Assembly: GCA_020352515.1 (NCBI GenBank)
Contig: CP070678.1
Location: 4,252,824-4,292,191 of the forward strand
Direction of reading: 5' to 3'
DNA: 39,368 nucleotides
Origin: Phycisphaerales bacterium
Lineage (GTDB): Bacteria; Planctomycetota; Phycisphaerae; Sedimentisphaerales; Anaerobacaceae
Shown here: one piece after another, positions 27,313-36,495 of the stretch
Numbering within the stretch: the first letter of the stretch is position 1
Layout of the letters: every line of letters begins with the position of its first letter
Notes under the pieces: generated by a model
What the model was told of the DNA's origin: nothing
Database searches by the model: none
The model's input: the letters and a program-made list of their open reading frames with translations, nothing else
Position numbers and translations under genes: made by a program

Positions 27313-27691
27313 GCTTGGTTTTCTGTTGGCCGCATTTTCCGCCCAGCACACAAGTTGCAGTAAGGTCGGCGGCTACATCTCAAACACAAATTACTGCGGT
27401 GTAATAGCAGTATAGGGCAAAAAGATAGCGGTCGTGTTGTATTAACAGTTTGTCCTTTTTGGGATAATCGCGACGACGGTGACAGTTGGCTTGATTGCAG
27501 GGTCAACTGAATCTCGTGAAGACAAACGATTCAGGCGCGGCGGCGCCGCGCAGGAAGGAGTTCTTGGATTGGCTGTAAACTCTGCCCTTGTCAGAAGTAG
27601 AGCGACAAAGCATGCGAAAGCATCATTTCCCAGGCTCGCGCACATCGGGAACCGGACCGGGAAAAGACGCGCGAGTATTGACCCCACGAGC
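27313..27691 (+). other. Divergent spacer between PocR-AraC and formate-THF ligase
   Basis: About 380 bases. A weak promoter-like pair (TTAACA at 27442, GATAAT at 27463, spacer 15) points toward the ligase gene. A GC-rich hairpin at 27535-27551 is followed at once by AGGAAGGAG. No operator repeat could be recognised. The ligase frame is open across most of this region, but the translation there does not look like the family. Confidence 0.35.
27535..27551 (+). repeat. GC-only hairpin before a strong ribosome site
   Basis: GCGCGGC-GGC-GCCGCGC is a perfect 7-base-pair stem with a three-base loop. AGGAAGGAG follows directly. If in an mRNA, it could mask this ribosome site, whose in-frame start would be TTG at 27569. 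Confidence 0.4.
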
Positions 27692-29437
27692 ATGAGAGAC
27701 TGGCAGATAGCCGAGGCGGCCGAGCGCAATATGAAGCCTGTCAGAGTTCTGGCCAGAGAGCTTGGCCTGCGGCCTGCCGAGCTGATACCACAGGGGCGGC
27801 GGCTGGCGCGTGTGGACTACCAGCGTGTGCTTCGACGCACGGCATCCAGCGGAAGCTGCGCGAAGTATATTGACGTTACGGCAATGACGCCCACGATGTT
27901 GGGTGAGGGCAAGACGACCACGGTCATAGGCTTGGTAGAAGGTTTAGGTGAGCTTGGCAGGAGGGTAACTGGGGCTATTCGGCAGCCAAGCTCGGGCCCG
28001 ACGTTCAACATCAAAGGCTCGGCGGCCGGGGGAGGCCTTGCGCAGTGCATTCCATTGGCGCCGTTCTCGATAGGTTTCACAGGCGATATAGACCGTGTTA
28101 CAAACGCGCACAACCTCGCGATGGTTGCGCTGACCTCGCGGATGCAGCATGAGAGAAATTACGATGACGCCCGGCTTGCGAAAAGCCGCCTAAGTCGGCT
28201 GGATATCGATCCGACCGCCGTGCAGTTGAAATGGGTAATGGACTTTTGTGCCCAGTCGCTTCGAAATATAACGATTGGCAGAGGCGGCAGGATGGACGGT
28301 TATCTGATGGAGTCGGGATTTGGAATTTCGGCATCGAGTGAGCTTATGGCGATACTTGCGGTGGCGAACGGTTTGGAGGATATGCGCGAGAGAATATCCA
28401 GGATAGTGGTCGCGTATGATAAGAGGGGCCGGCAGGTCACCACGGCGGACCTCGAGGTCGATGGCGCGATGGCCGCCTGGATGGCCGAGACGATCAATCC
28501 GAGCCTGGTGCAGACTATCGAGGGCCAGCCGATATTCGTGCATGCCGGGCCATTCGCCAATATAGCCGTGGGTCAGAGCTCGATTATCGCCGACAGGGTG
28601 GCAACAAGGCTTTCGGAATACCATGTTACCGAGAGCGGCTTCGGCTCCGATATAGGCTTCGAGAAATTCTGGAATCTGAAGTGTCGAATGTCGGGACTGA
28701 CACCGGACGCAGTTGTGATTGTCTGCACCATCCGTGCCCTCAAAATGCATGGAGGCGGGTCGCCCGGCGGGCCGGCGGCGTCCCTTGGCGGGGGGCATGG
28801 AAAGCAAGACCTTGGCCTGTTGGAGCGCGGTTGTGAGAATCTTATCGCCCACATAGGTATTGTAAGAAGGAGCGGCATACGCCCGGTAGTCTGCATTAAC
28901 AGATTCCGCAGTGATACAGAGGCTGAAATAAGGTTGGTCAGGAGAATCGCGGAGGAGAACGAGGCTGTCGCCGCCTGTTCGGAGCACTGGCTCAAAGGTG
29001 GACAGGGCGCTATTGAGCTGGCCGAAGCGGTCATTGAGACATGTCGGGAAGAGAAGAATTTCAGATTTCTCTACGACCCGGATGCCCCGCTGACCAGGAA
29101 GATCGAGCTGATTGCGACAGAGATTTACGGCGCTGAAGGCGTTGAATACACGCCCCAAGCCCTGAAGAAAGCGCGACTGCTGGAAATGGACGCCGATGCC
29201 AGGACGTTCGGCGTTTGCATGGTCAAAACACACTTGAGCCTCTCGCACGATCCCAGTCTGAAGGGTCGGCCCAGAGGATGGCGTCTGCCCATTCGTGACT
29301 TTGCGGTCTTCAAGGGAGCGGGGCTTGTAGTGCCGATAGCCGGTGACATCAAGCTGATGCCGGGCACGGCGTCGGACCCTGCGTTCAGACGCATAGACGT
29401 CGATGTCAAGACCGGGAGGGTGAGGGGGCTTTTCTAA
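27692..29437 (+). CDS. fhs: Formate-tetrahydrofolate ligase
   Basis: 581 residues (family about 557). It joins formate to tetrahydrofolate with ATP, giving 10-formyl-THF in the cytoplasm. The N-terminus WQIAEAAERNMKPVRVLARE matches the family start (xxIAQxAxMKPIxxIA). The P-loop is TPTMLGEGKTTT (about 65-76). QPSSGPTFNIKGSAAGGG, LVQTIEGQPIFVHAGPFANI, VTESGFGSDIGFEKF and VVIVCTIRALKMHGG are family signatures; GDIKLMPGTASDPAF near the end is the usual (M)TMPGLPxxPA region, altered. ATG 27692 lacks a clear ribosome site; TTG 27569 has a strong one but would add 41 unrelated residues. It lies 73 bases before the corrinoid gene and diverges from the PocR-AraC gene. Confidence 0.9.
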   Translation: MRDWQIAEAAERNMKPVRVLARELGLRPAELIPQGRRLARVDYQRVLRRTASSGSCAKYIDVTAMTPTMLGEGKTTTVIGLVEGLGELGRRVTGAIRQPSSGPTFNIKGSAAGGGLAQCIPLAPFSIGFTGDIDRVTNAHNLAMVALTSRMQHERNYDDARLAKSRLSRLDIDPTAVQLKWVMDFCAQSLRNITIGRGGRMDGYLMESGFGISASSELMAILAVANGLEDMRERISRIVVAYDKRGRQVTTADLEVDGAMAAWMAETINPSLVQTIEGQPIFVHAGPFANIAVGQSSIIADRVATRLSEYHVTESGFGSDIGFEKFWNLKCRMSGLTPDAVVIVCTIRALKMHGGGSPGGPAASLGGGHGKQDLGLLERGCENLIAHIGIVRRSGIRPVVCINRFRSDTEAEIRLVRRIAEENEAVAACSEHWLKGGQGAIELAEAVIETCREEKNFRFLYDPDAPLTRKIELIATEIYGAEGVEYTPQALKKARLLEMDADARTFGVCMVKTHLSLSHDPSLKGRPRGWRLPIRDFAVFKGAGLVVPIAGDIKLMPGTASDPAFRRIDVDVKTGRVRGLF

Positions 29438-29510
29438 AGCAGGCTAAGAAATAGGGTCGTTTAAGAATCGTTTTAGATGGGCTTTTTGAAAAAGTAGGAG
29501 ACGTTGAAGT

Positions 29511-30182
29511 ATGGCGGATTTGACACAATTGGCTGACGCCATTATCAGGGGCGACCAGGGTACTGCAACGGCGGTCACCCGAGACGCCCTGGCCGACGGG
29601 TCTTCGGCCGAGAGTATCCTGAACGAGGGTCTGATTGCGGGTATGGAAGTTTTGGGCGCCCGATTCAAGCGAAACGAAGTGTACGTGCCCGAGGTTCTTA
29701 TCGCAGCGAGAGCCATGAAAATGGCCATGGAGGTGCTTGAGCCGGAGCTTGCGAAGGCGGGGGTCAAGCCGGTCAGCAGGTTCCTCATTGGAACTGTTCG
29801 AGGCGACTTGCATGACATAGGCAAGAACTTGGTGGCGATGATGCTCAAGGGGGCGGGTTTCGAGGTTGTCGATCTTGGCGTTGATATTCCGCCGGAGAAG
29901 TTTGTGGAGCGAGCCAAGGAAACGGATGCCCAATTGATAGGCATGAGCGCTCTTTTGACGACAACGATGCCAGCAATGGAGGAGACCGTGGAGGCTCTGA
30001 AGGCGGCGGATATTTCGGCGAAAGTAATCGTGGGAGGCGCTCCGGTAACGCAGGGTTACGCGGACAAAATCGGCGCCGACGGGTTCGCACCCGAGGCTGC
30101 TTCGGCCGTCGATCTGGCCAAAGCTCTGCTGGTCCCGGATACGATTCGGGGCGACACAAGAAGCCTAAATATCCTGGGGTAG
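29511..30182 (+). CDS. Methyltransferase corrinoid protein (MtaC/MtbC/MttC type)
   Basis: 223 residues, the usual length. Residues 1-90 are the helical cap domain (EGLIAGMEVLGARFKRNEVYVPEVLIAARAMK). The B12-binding domain follows, with GDLHDIGKNLV (His101 is the lower cobalt ligand in DxHxxG), the GMSALLTTTMPAME segment and VGGAPVTQGYADKIGADGF. Such proteins shuttle a methyl group between a substrate-specific methyltransferase and tetrahydrofolate or coenzyme M. The methyltransferase partner and a reductive activase are not in the window. TAGGAG lies about eleven bases upstream. It is next to formate-THF ligase, pointing to methyl/C1 metabolism. Confidence 0.92.
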   Translation: MADLTQLADAIIRGDQGTATAVTRDALADGSSAESILNEGLIAGMEVLGARFKRNEVYVPEVLIAARAMKMAMEVLEPELAKAGVKPVSRFLIGTVRGDLHDIGKNLVAMMLKGAGFEVVDLGVDIPPEKFVERAKETDAQLIGMSALLTTTMPAMEETVEALKAADISAKVIVGGAPVTQGYADKIGADGFAPEAASAVDLAKALLVPDTIRGDTRSLNILG

Positions 30183-30624
30183 CATGAGAGGATTGTGCCC
30201 GAGCGCCCGGACGTTACCGAACGTTCCATATCAGCCCGGCAGTGGGCTCCGATGGGCAGAAATGGGGGTTTTTGGCAAACCGGAATTGCGGTTGCGGGTA
30301 TCTGGCGCAGCAGGGCTGCGGGGCCCGGATCAGTTGAGCAATGCCGGCAGGGGCAGTCTGAATCGTGCAGGGTGACTTCCTGGAAGGTCACGGAGGACGG
30401 CTCGGTCCCGACTTGTGAGCGAGTTCTTGGTCAGCGGCAGTACCTGTCCGGCGGGAGGCATGTTGGTATAGGCTGTTCAATTGCAGCGAGACGATTTAAC
30501 CGGCTTTTGGGCGCTGATGGCGCCGGCTTGAAATATTCATGGCGAGTATTTAATATGGCCGGAGTGAGGATGCAGTATAGATGACACAGGAGTGTGGCTG
30601 TAATACAGGAAAAGAAGGATGGTT
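30183..30624 (+). other. Intergenic stretch after the corrinoid gene
   Basis: 442 bases. A 129-codon frame crosses it, but its composition and lack of a ribosome site make it unlikely to be a gene. A small stem GGCGC-TGATG-GCGCC occurs near 30508-30522 without a T-run. I see no riboswitch-like B12 box. The last bases hold AAGG before the DUF2961 start. Confidence 0.35.
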
Positions 30625-32346
30625 ATGTCTTGCATTAGTCTCTTCGTGCCTCGGAATCTCTCACAGATAGTAGCTGCGGGCGTTGTTTCAGGATTATTTG
30701 CATTTGGTCCACAGACGAGCAGTGCCGAGCGGATTGAGCTTGGTAGTCTTCTTGAGCAGATGATTGACCGTCGTGTGGTCGCGCAGTTCCCGGAGCCCGC
30801 TTTCGTATGCAGGCAGGCCAGCAGCTACAACCGTCATTCCATCACACCGGACAGGCCCGATTGGTTCACCGGGGGTGACTTCGACCAGTTCTACGGTTGT
30901 GACATTATGGAGGGGCGCAAGGAATGGATAATGTTGGATGTGCCCGGGCCCGGGGTCGTAACCAGGTGGTGGCAGACGCAGTACCGCTGCTCGGGGACGA
31001 TTCGGGTCTATCTCGACCGAATCGAGGAACCGATTTTCAAAGGAACCGGCGACCAGCTTGTTGCAGGCGATGTCATCACGGGCCCGCCGCTGGCCGCCAA
31101 CCGCGGAGGCGGGCGCAATCTCTACCTGCCCATACCTTTCCGCGAGCACTGCAAAATTACCTTCGAGAGTTCGAACCGCAAGGCCGATTTCACGGAGAAG
31201 AAGCCTCGATTCACGAACGAGTCGCTTTTTTACGTCATCAATTATCTGCGATACGCCGGGGGAGTCGATGTCAAGAGCCTGACCCGATCCGACCTGGAAT
31301 CCAGCCGGGAATTGATCGCGAGGGTAGGCCAGGCGCTTCTGCAACCGGAGAAGCACAAACTCGATATCCAACGTAATGTGGCGGGGGCAGCGCGGACGCT
31401 GAATCCGGGGCAGACCTTCACCCGAAAAGTCAGCGGCCGAGGTGCGATTGCTTCTATTCGGGTGAACATCAGGGCCGAGGATATTGCGCAGGCTATGCGA
31501 TCGACCGTGATCACGGCCGCTTTCGACGGCAGGGAGACCGTCTGGGCGCCCGTTGGCGAGTTCTTCGGTGCCGGTCTTGGCGTCAATCCATGCAAGAGCT
31601 GGTGGAGCACGGTTGACGAGGACGGCTGGATGGCCTGCTGGTGGCCTATGCCGTATAAGGAATCCGCTGAGGTAAGCATCATCAACCACGGAGCCACCTA
31701 CCCGGTACACCTGGAACTCGATGATCTCGGCATCGCGGATTGGCGATGGACGGACAGGACGATGTACTTCCATACCGCCTGGCGGGGCCAGAACCAAATA
31801 GAATCCGTCGGCGGCGACATCAAGAATATGGAGCTGTGGAATTACATCACCATTGACGGCAGGGGCGTTTATGTTGGTGACTCGCTGTCGCTCTATAATC
31901 GTCCCCGGATCGATTGGGGCGATGAGCGATGGATCGGCCCGTGGTGGGGCGAAGGCGACGAACAGATATGGGTGGACGGAGAATCTTTCCCGTCACACTT
32001 CGGCACGGGCTCGGAGGACTACTTCGGCTACGCTTTCAATTATACGCGTCCTTTCGAGGCGCCGTTCCACGCCCAGCCCATAGCGCAGGGCAACTGGGGC
32101 ATCGGGCACACCACGAATGTCCGGGGCAGAGTCCATGACCGCATCCCCTTCAAAACCCGACTCAAGTTCGACATGGAACTGTTCCACTGGCAGCCGAATC
32201 GCAGGATAGATTACGCCACGACGACGCACTGGTATGCATTTGACGGCGCCACTTGCAACGGGCTCAGGTCGATTGCTAAAGTGCGGGAGAAGGTCGGAGT
32301 GCAACTGTCGGAGATCAACGGTAAGACCAAGCCGTCGAATGAATGA
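30625..32346 (+). CDS. Exported DUF2961 (GH172) glycoside hydrolase-like protein
   Basis: 573 residues from ATG 30625, chosen because AAGG lies six bases upstream; an ATG two codons earlier overlaps that site. A signal peptide covers about 1-32. The DUF2961 fold is shown by SYNRHSITPDRPDWFTGGDF, GPGVVTRWWQTQ, NLYLPIPFREHCKI, YVINYLRY and FGTGSEDYFGYAFNY, which holds the catalytic Glu464 candidate. DUF2961 proteins are now GH172, acting on alpha-fructofuranosides and D-arabinofuranans. Planctomycetes carry many copies and most have no known substrate. It precedes the GH36-M60 gene by about 100 bases on the same strand and probably shares its transcript. Confidence 0.86.
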   Translation: MSCISLFVPRNLSQIVAAGVVSGLFAFGPQTSSAERIELGSLLEQMIDRRVVAQFPEPAFVCRQASSYNRHSITPDRPDWFTGGDFDQFYGCDIMEGRKEWIMLDVPGPGVVTRWWQTQYRCSGTIRVYLDRIEEPIFKGTGDQLVAGDVITGPPLAANRGGGRNLYLPIPFREHCKITFESSNRKADFTEKKPRFTNESLFYVINYLRYAGGVDVKSLTRSDLESSRELIARVGQALLQPEKHKLDIQRNVAGAARTLNPGQTFTRKVSGRGAIASIRVNIRAEDIAQAMRSTVITAAFDGRETVWAPVGEFFGAGLGVNPCKSWWSTVDEDGWMACWWPMPYKESAEVSIINHGATYPVHLELDDLGIADWRWTDRTMYFHTAWRGQNQIESVGGDIKNMELWNYITIDGRGVYVGDSLSLYNRPRIDWGDERWIGPWWGEGDEQIWVDGESFPSHFGTGSEDYFGYAFNYTRPFEAPFHAQPIAQGNWGIGHTTNVRGRVHDRIPFKTRLKFDMELFHWQPNRRIDYATTTHWYAFDGATCNGLRSIAKVREKVGVQLSEINGKTKPSNE

Positions 32347-32448
32347 CGTGCAGCTTTGAACGGATATTGCATTGGGGCAGGCGTTGGCTACGCGAGACAG
32401 CGTAGATTTTCGGACGAAAGGATTATTGACATGACACCAGGAGTTCAC

Positions 32449-35400
32449 ATGAGAAGATTGTGTCTATTGGGAATCATGGCGGCATTGGCTAGGCCCTTGT
32501 GGGCCGTTGCGGGACAGAGGATCGAGCCCCCGGCGAACGCTCCGGCCAAAGTCGAATGGAATGCCGAACAGGGACGGTTGAGACTTCGCTACCACGGCGT
32601 CACTGTTCTTGACGCCACCATTGCGGTCGAGGACCCGGCCGGCGGCAAGGCGCTAGGATCGGCGGTCAAACTTGAATCGAGCGAAACAGCCGGCGAGAAG
32701 GTGGAGCAGCGTTTGAAGTTCTTCACCGCCGAGGCGACAGAGGACGCCGAACTGATTTTGCGAGGCACGGTCGTCACCAGTGAAGAGGGCTTTCCGGCAG
32801 AGACTCAGAGTGGCGCCCAGAAGCGATTTCCTTATGTCCGTAATAGTGTGGGACTGAGCCGAAACCTTCGCAATAACGCAGTCTATGACCGCCGATGGGA
32901 CTGGGTATTGATCGGCCCCGCCGATGGCCGGAGCCGTATCCAACCGAAGGGCGATCAGGACCGGAAGCGCTCCTTCAACTTCGAAAACAAAGGGCAGAGC
33001 ATCGAGCTGATTTTCCGCCCCCGATACTATCAAAAGCACAAGGACCTCGAACACTTCAAACCCTGGACGTACAAAGTGTGGAAAGATCCGGTTGTGGGCT
33101 ACTGCACGTGGTGGGCCTACCGAGGGGGGTTCACGCAGGAGACGCTCGATGCGATGCTTGAGCTGTTCGTCGAAAAGCATCTGCCCGATTTCGGTTACGA
33201 ATACATGCAGTTCGACGACACCTACCAGCAGGGTAACGGCAGTTGCCCCGAGAACTGGTTGAACTGGGACAAGAGGAAATTCCCGGGCGGCTGGGAGTAC
33301 TCGATCAAGGCCATTCGCGACGCCGGAATGAAGCCCGGGATCTGGGTGCACCGTGTCCACCGCCCCGGCGACCCGCACGTCGCCGATATCGCCAAAGAGC
33401 ACCCGGACTGGTTCGTGCATAAAACCGACGGCTCGCTATTCTCCAGCCACGGATTCTATGTGCTCGACACGACCAACGAAGAGGCGGTGGATAACATGGT
33501 CCGCAAGCTCTACAGGGGCTTAAGGGAGCAGGGCTGGAACTACGTCAAGATCGATGGGACCGGGGATCTGCTGCGTGCATACCGGAATAAGGAGTGTGCC
33601 GATTTCTTCGACAAGAATCCCACGACTCCGGAGCAGTCGCTGCGCAAGTGGGACATTGTCGCCCGCGAAGAATTGGGGCCGGGTGTCTACATGCTCGCCT
33701 GCCACACGGTAGGCAACGCCCGACACGTGATCGGGCTGGTGGACGGTGCCCGGCTTAGCAACGACGGGTTCCAGCCGCGAACCCTGGCGCAGTACAATTT
33801 CATGGAGGGCGTTGTCTGGCGGAACGATCCCGACCATTGTGATGTATTGGGTGAATGGCTCATGGATAAGGACGCCGAGATGTCGGTCTTCGGCGTTGAC
33901 GGGCCTGTGCCGGCTCGAAGCATCATCCGGCCGGCCATTTGCACCATGGCCGGCGGCGTGCTGATGCTCAGCGACAAGCTCGATGTCTACCAGGACGACC
34001 GCAACATCGAGGGCATGAAGCGCAGTGCGCCCGTCCTCTTTACCGTGCCCGGGCAGCTCTACAGTTGCGAGCGTCGCCCGATTCCGTGCTGGCTGCAGGA
34101 GATCGAGCGTCCCTTCGACCACTGGTCGGTCCTGGCGAGAATCCAGTGGGGCCGGAAGAGGGAGAAAGAGTGGGTTTTTGATTTCAAAGGTCTGCCAAGG
34201 CAGGAGGTCAAGTTCGCGGACCTGGGCCTCGAGGCGGACCGCGAGTACCTGGTCTGTGAGTTCTGGAACCAGGAGTTTCTCGGGAAATTCAAGGGCTCCT
34301 TCACCGCTCCGGCGATGGACGCGAATACCGGAATGGATGTTTTCGCCATCCGCGAGGCCCGCCCGCATCCGTGGGTTATCTCGACCAGCCGCCACATCTC
34401 GCAGGGCGGCGTCAGCCTGCTCGATGAAGCTTGGGATGAAGCCACGAATACCCTTTCCGGTAGAAGTGCCGTGGTCGTCGGCGATCCGTACCTGATGACC
34501 GTCCATCTTCCGCAGGGTTTTCGGATCGACGGCGCCGAAGTCGTGGGCGAGAAGCCGGAAACGACGAACTATGAAGAGACGGCCGCTGTTCGTGTTGTGC
34601 CATCGGCAACCGGGACCGTTGAGTGGAGAATTGCATTTGCCAAGTCCGTTCCTCCCGTCGCACCGAACGATTTGGATGCGCTGAAAGCCGACATGGCGTT
34701 CTTCACCGAGCCAAGCTGCAGTCAGTTGAAGACGGCCGTGAAGTTGAAAGACCTGGACCATTTCAAGAGTGATTTGCTCAAGACCGTGGCTGCCCGGATG
34801 CTGAACGGAACCTACGACAGAACGTACCGAGCGGCCGCCTACGAGGCATACCCTTCGACACGCGAATTGGCCCGTACTTTGAAGCTGGGAGACGGCTTCA
34901 GCCGCTACGAGAACATCACGGGCATCTGCCTTGATGCGGGCGAGAACGTCGTGTTCGTGGGTGACACCACCGGCAAGAAGCTCTCGCTGTTGATTCCGGA
35001 TTGGATGCGAAAGCCCGCCCCAGGTATCAGACCCTCAAAGGACCCAAACGGATGGGGCCTGCATAAACAACGGATCGAACTCAAAAAGGGTGTGAATGTC
35101 GTCAACGTCAAGAAGGGTGGCAACGTCTATGTTAGCTACTTCGACGACCACGCCGAAACGGCCCCCAACATCACCGTCCACTTCCCCACAGGCAAGGTCA
35201 ATGGATTCTTCGACATCTCAAAGCATACGAACGCCGATTGGGACCGCCTCCTGGACCAGGCTGTGAGCCCCATCATGGATGCCCGCGGCAAGCACATCCA
35301 GGTCGCCTATCCCGTACAGTGGTTCAACGTCTACACCCGCGGCACAGGCGTCGAGCTAATTAACAACTACGACGCCCTGCTCAACAGCCATTATACGTTG

Positions 35401-36135
35401 ATGGGGCTTGTCAAATACAATAAAGTGCCCAGGAATCGCATCCTGGCGCGCGTAAATTTCAACTACTACATGTTCCGCGACGGCGACGGCGTGGCCTACC
35501 TCGGCAACAAGGGCACTATGCGAATGGTGGCCGACCCGAACGTCGTGATCACCGGCGACCCGTGCTGGGGCTTCTGCCACGAGACCGGCCACGTACTGCA
35601 GATGCGCCCGCAAATGACCTGGGGCGGCATGACCGAGGTTAGCTGCAACATCTTCTCAATGTACACGGTCACCGGCATGGGCAACAAAAGCCGCCTGGCC
35701 GCTCAGAAGAACTACGCCTCGGCGCGCAAGAACATCATCGAGGCGCGTCCCAAAAAATCCTTCCTGGAATGCAGGAATGTATTCGACCGTCTTGTCCCTT
35801 TCTGGCAGCTCCATCTCTATTTCGCACGAATCGGCAGGCCCGATTTTTATGCCGACGTAATGGAGGAAATGCGCCGCCGACCCGATGCGGGTCGCGGGGG
35901 CGAGTCGATTCGGAACCAATTTGAGTTTGTGAAGATATGCTGCGATGTCGCCAGGCTGGATCTTACGGACTTTTTTGACAAGTGGGGTTTCTTCCACGTG
36001 GGAGAGATCACCGTGAGGGATTATCGTAACTATCATTACACGATCACGCAGCAGATGGTGGACGAGGCCAGGGCGTATATCGCAGAAAAGCAATACGAGA
36101 AGCCGATTGATGATATCACGTTGATCGAGGACTGA
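32449..36135 (+). CDS. Exported GH36-like glycosidase-M60 (enhancin-type) metallopeptidase fusion
   Basis: 1228 residues. ATG 32449 is chosen for AGGAG six bases upstream and the signal peptide (LCLLGIMAALARPLWAVAG); ATG 32431 is the alternative. Residues about 25-230 form a beta-domain. A clan GH-D (GH27/36/31-like) barrel spans about 230-560: CTWWAYRGG, YMQFDDTYQQG, then Asp369 in YVKIDGTGD as likely nucleophile and Asp439 in RLSNDGFQPR as likely acid/base. A C-terminal beta-domain follows to about 735. The M60-like peptidase then begins (NGTYDRTYRAAAYEAYPS, FVGDTTGKKLSLLIPDW, VHFPTGKVNGFFD). Its zinc site is HETGH (1044-1048), with Glu1063 in TWGGMTEVSCNIFS as third ligand. M60 peptidases cut mucin-like glycoproteins near O-glycans. 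One chain thus joins glycan and peptide cleavage. Confidence 0.85.
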   Translation: MRRLCLLGIMAALARPLWAVAGQRIEPPANAPAKVEWNAEQGRLRLRYHGVTVLDATIAVEDPAGGKALGSAVKLESSETAGEKVEQRLKFFTAEATEDAELILRGTVVTSEEGFPAETQSGAQKRFPYVRNSVGLSRNLRNNAVYDRRWDWVLIGPADGRSRIQPKGDQDRKRSFNFENKGQSIELIFRPRYYQKHKDLEHFKPWTYKVWKDPVVGYCTWWAYRGGFTQETLDAMLELFVEKHLPDFGYEYMQFDDTYQQGNGSCPENWLNWDKRKFPGGWEYSIKAIRDAGMKPGIWVHRVHRPGDPHVADIAKEHPDWFVHKTDGSLFSSHGFYVLDTTNEEAVDNMVRKLYRGLREQGWNYVKIDGTGDLLRAYRNKECADFFDKNPTTPEQSLRKWDIVAREELGPGVYMLACHTVGNARHVIGLVDGARLSNDGFQPRTLAQYNFMEGVVWRNDPDHCDVLGEWLMDKDAEMSVFGVDGPVPARSIIRPAICTMAGGVLMLSDKLDVYQDDRNIEGMKRSAPVLFTVPGQLYSCERRPIPCWLQEIERPFDHWSVLARIQWGRKREKEWVFDFKGLPRQEVKFADLGLEADREYLVCEFWNQEFLGKFKGSFTAPAMDANTGMDVFAIREARPHPWVISTSRHISQGGVSLLDEAWDEATNTLSGRSAVVVGDPYLMTVHLPQGFRIDGAEVVGEKPETTNYEETAAVRVVPSATGTVEWRIAFAKSVPPVAPNDLDALKADMAFFTEPSCSQLKTAVKLKDLDHFKSDLLKTVAARMLNGTYDRTYRAAAYEAYPSTRELARTLKLGDGFSRYENITGICLDAGENVVFVGDTTGKKLSLLIPDWMRKPAPGIRPSKDPNGWGLHKQRIELKKGVNVVNVKKGGNVYVSYFDDHAETAPNITVHFPTGKVNGFFDISKHTNADWDRLLDQAVSPIMDARGKHIQVAYPVQWFNVYTRGTGVELINNYDALLNSHYTLMGLVKYNKVPRNRILARVNFNYYMFRDGDGVAYLGNKGTMRMVADPNVVITGDPCWGFCHETGHVLQMRPQMTWGGMTEVSCNIFSMYTVTGMGNKSRLAAQKNYASARKNIIEARPKKSFLECRNVFDRLVPFWQLHLYFARIGRPDFYADVMEEMRRRPDAGRGGESIRNQFEFVKICCDVARLDLTDFFDKWGFFHVGEITVRDYRNYHYTITQQMVDEARAYIAEKQYEKPIDDITLIED

Positions 36136-36311
36136 TACCATGTACAGTTGGTTGGTTGTGCTCCGGCCCGAGATTGCATCGACCCGGCCGGCGGCGTTCG
36201 GGGCGAATTGTCTTGGGGCTGCCGGACTTGTCGCTACCGAGCAGTCAAAAACAAGCTGCTGCTGGAACGGATGGCAAGGTGGCGGATGGCGATCAGGTCA
36301 CCTCAAAGGAG

Positions 36312-36347
36312 TTGACACCCCAGTTGACACCAGAATTGACACCGGCG
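36312..36347 (+). repeat. Three tandem 12-base repeats (TTGACACC core)
   Basis: TTGACACC recurs at 36312, 36324 and 36336, exactly 12 bases apart, encoding the LTP(Q/E/A) repeat of the integrase tail. Confidence 0.75.
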
Positions 36348-36462
36348 GCTTTCCTTGAACGTAACCGGTTGTCAGCAGATGGCAACTCGCAAAGCAACAG
36401 CACTTCAAGAGCAGCAAACTGTAAACGCTTGCACAGCGGCAAGTTAGGCAACCAGAACAACG

Positions 36463-36489
36463 GCTTGTCACCGCATGTCACTGACAAGC
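36463..36489. repeat. Perfect 8-base inverted repeat beside the tRNA 3' end
   Basis: GCTTGTCA and TGACAAGC flank an 11-base spacer, ending seven bases from the tRNA 3' end. On the minus strand it could fold behind the tRNA as a processing or stop structure (no T-run), or it could be a recombinase arm site left at the attachment region. Confidence 0.5.
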
Positions 36490-36495
36490 AGCGAC

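Noticed and set aside
28190..29248. 352-codon antisense frame in the formate-THF ligase gene
   Set aside because: Antisense shadow; the ligase signatures are clear on the plus strand.
30195..30584. 129-codon frame after the corrinoid gene
   Set aside because: No ribosome site, no hydrophobic or domain features, Ser/Gly/Arg-rich composition typical of chance frames.
33520..34761. 413-codon antisense frame in the GH36-M60 gene
   Set aside because: Antisense shadow with no motifs.
36312..36347. Short tandem repeats as a CRISPR or iteron array
   Set aside because: Only three 12-base units without spacers, explained by the LTPx repeat of the integrase tail; no replication gene nearby.
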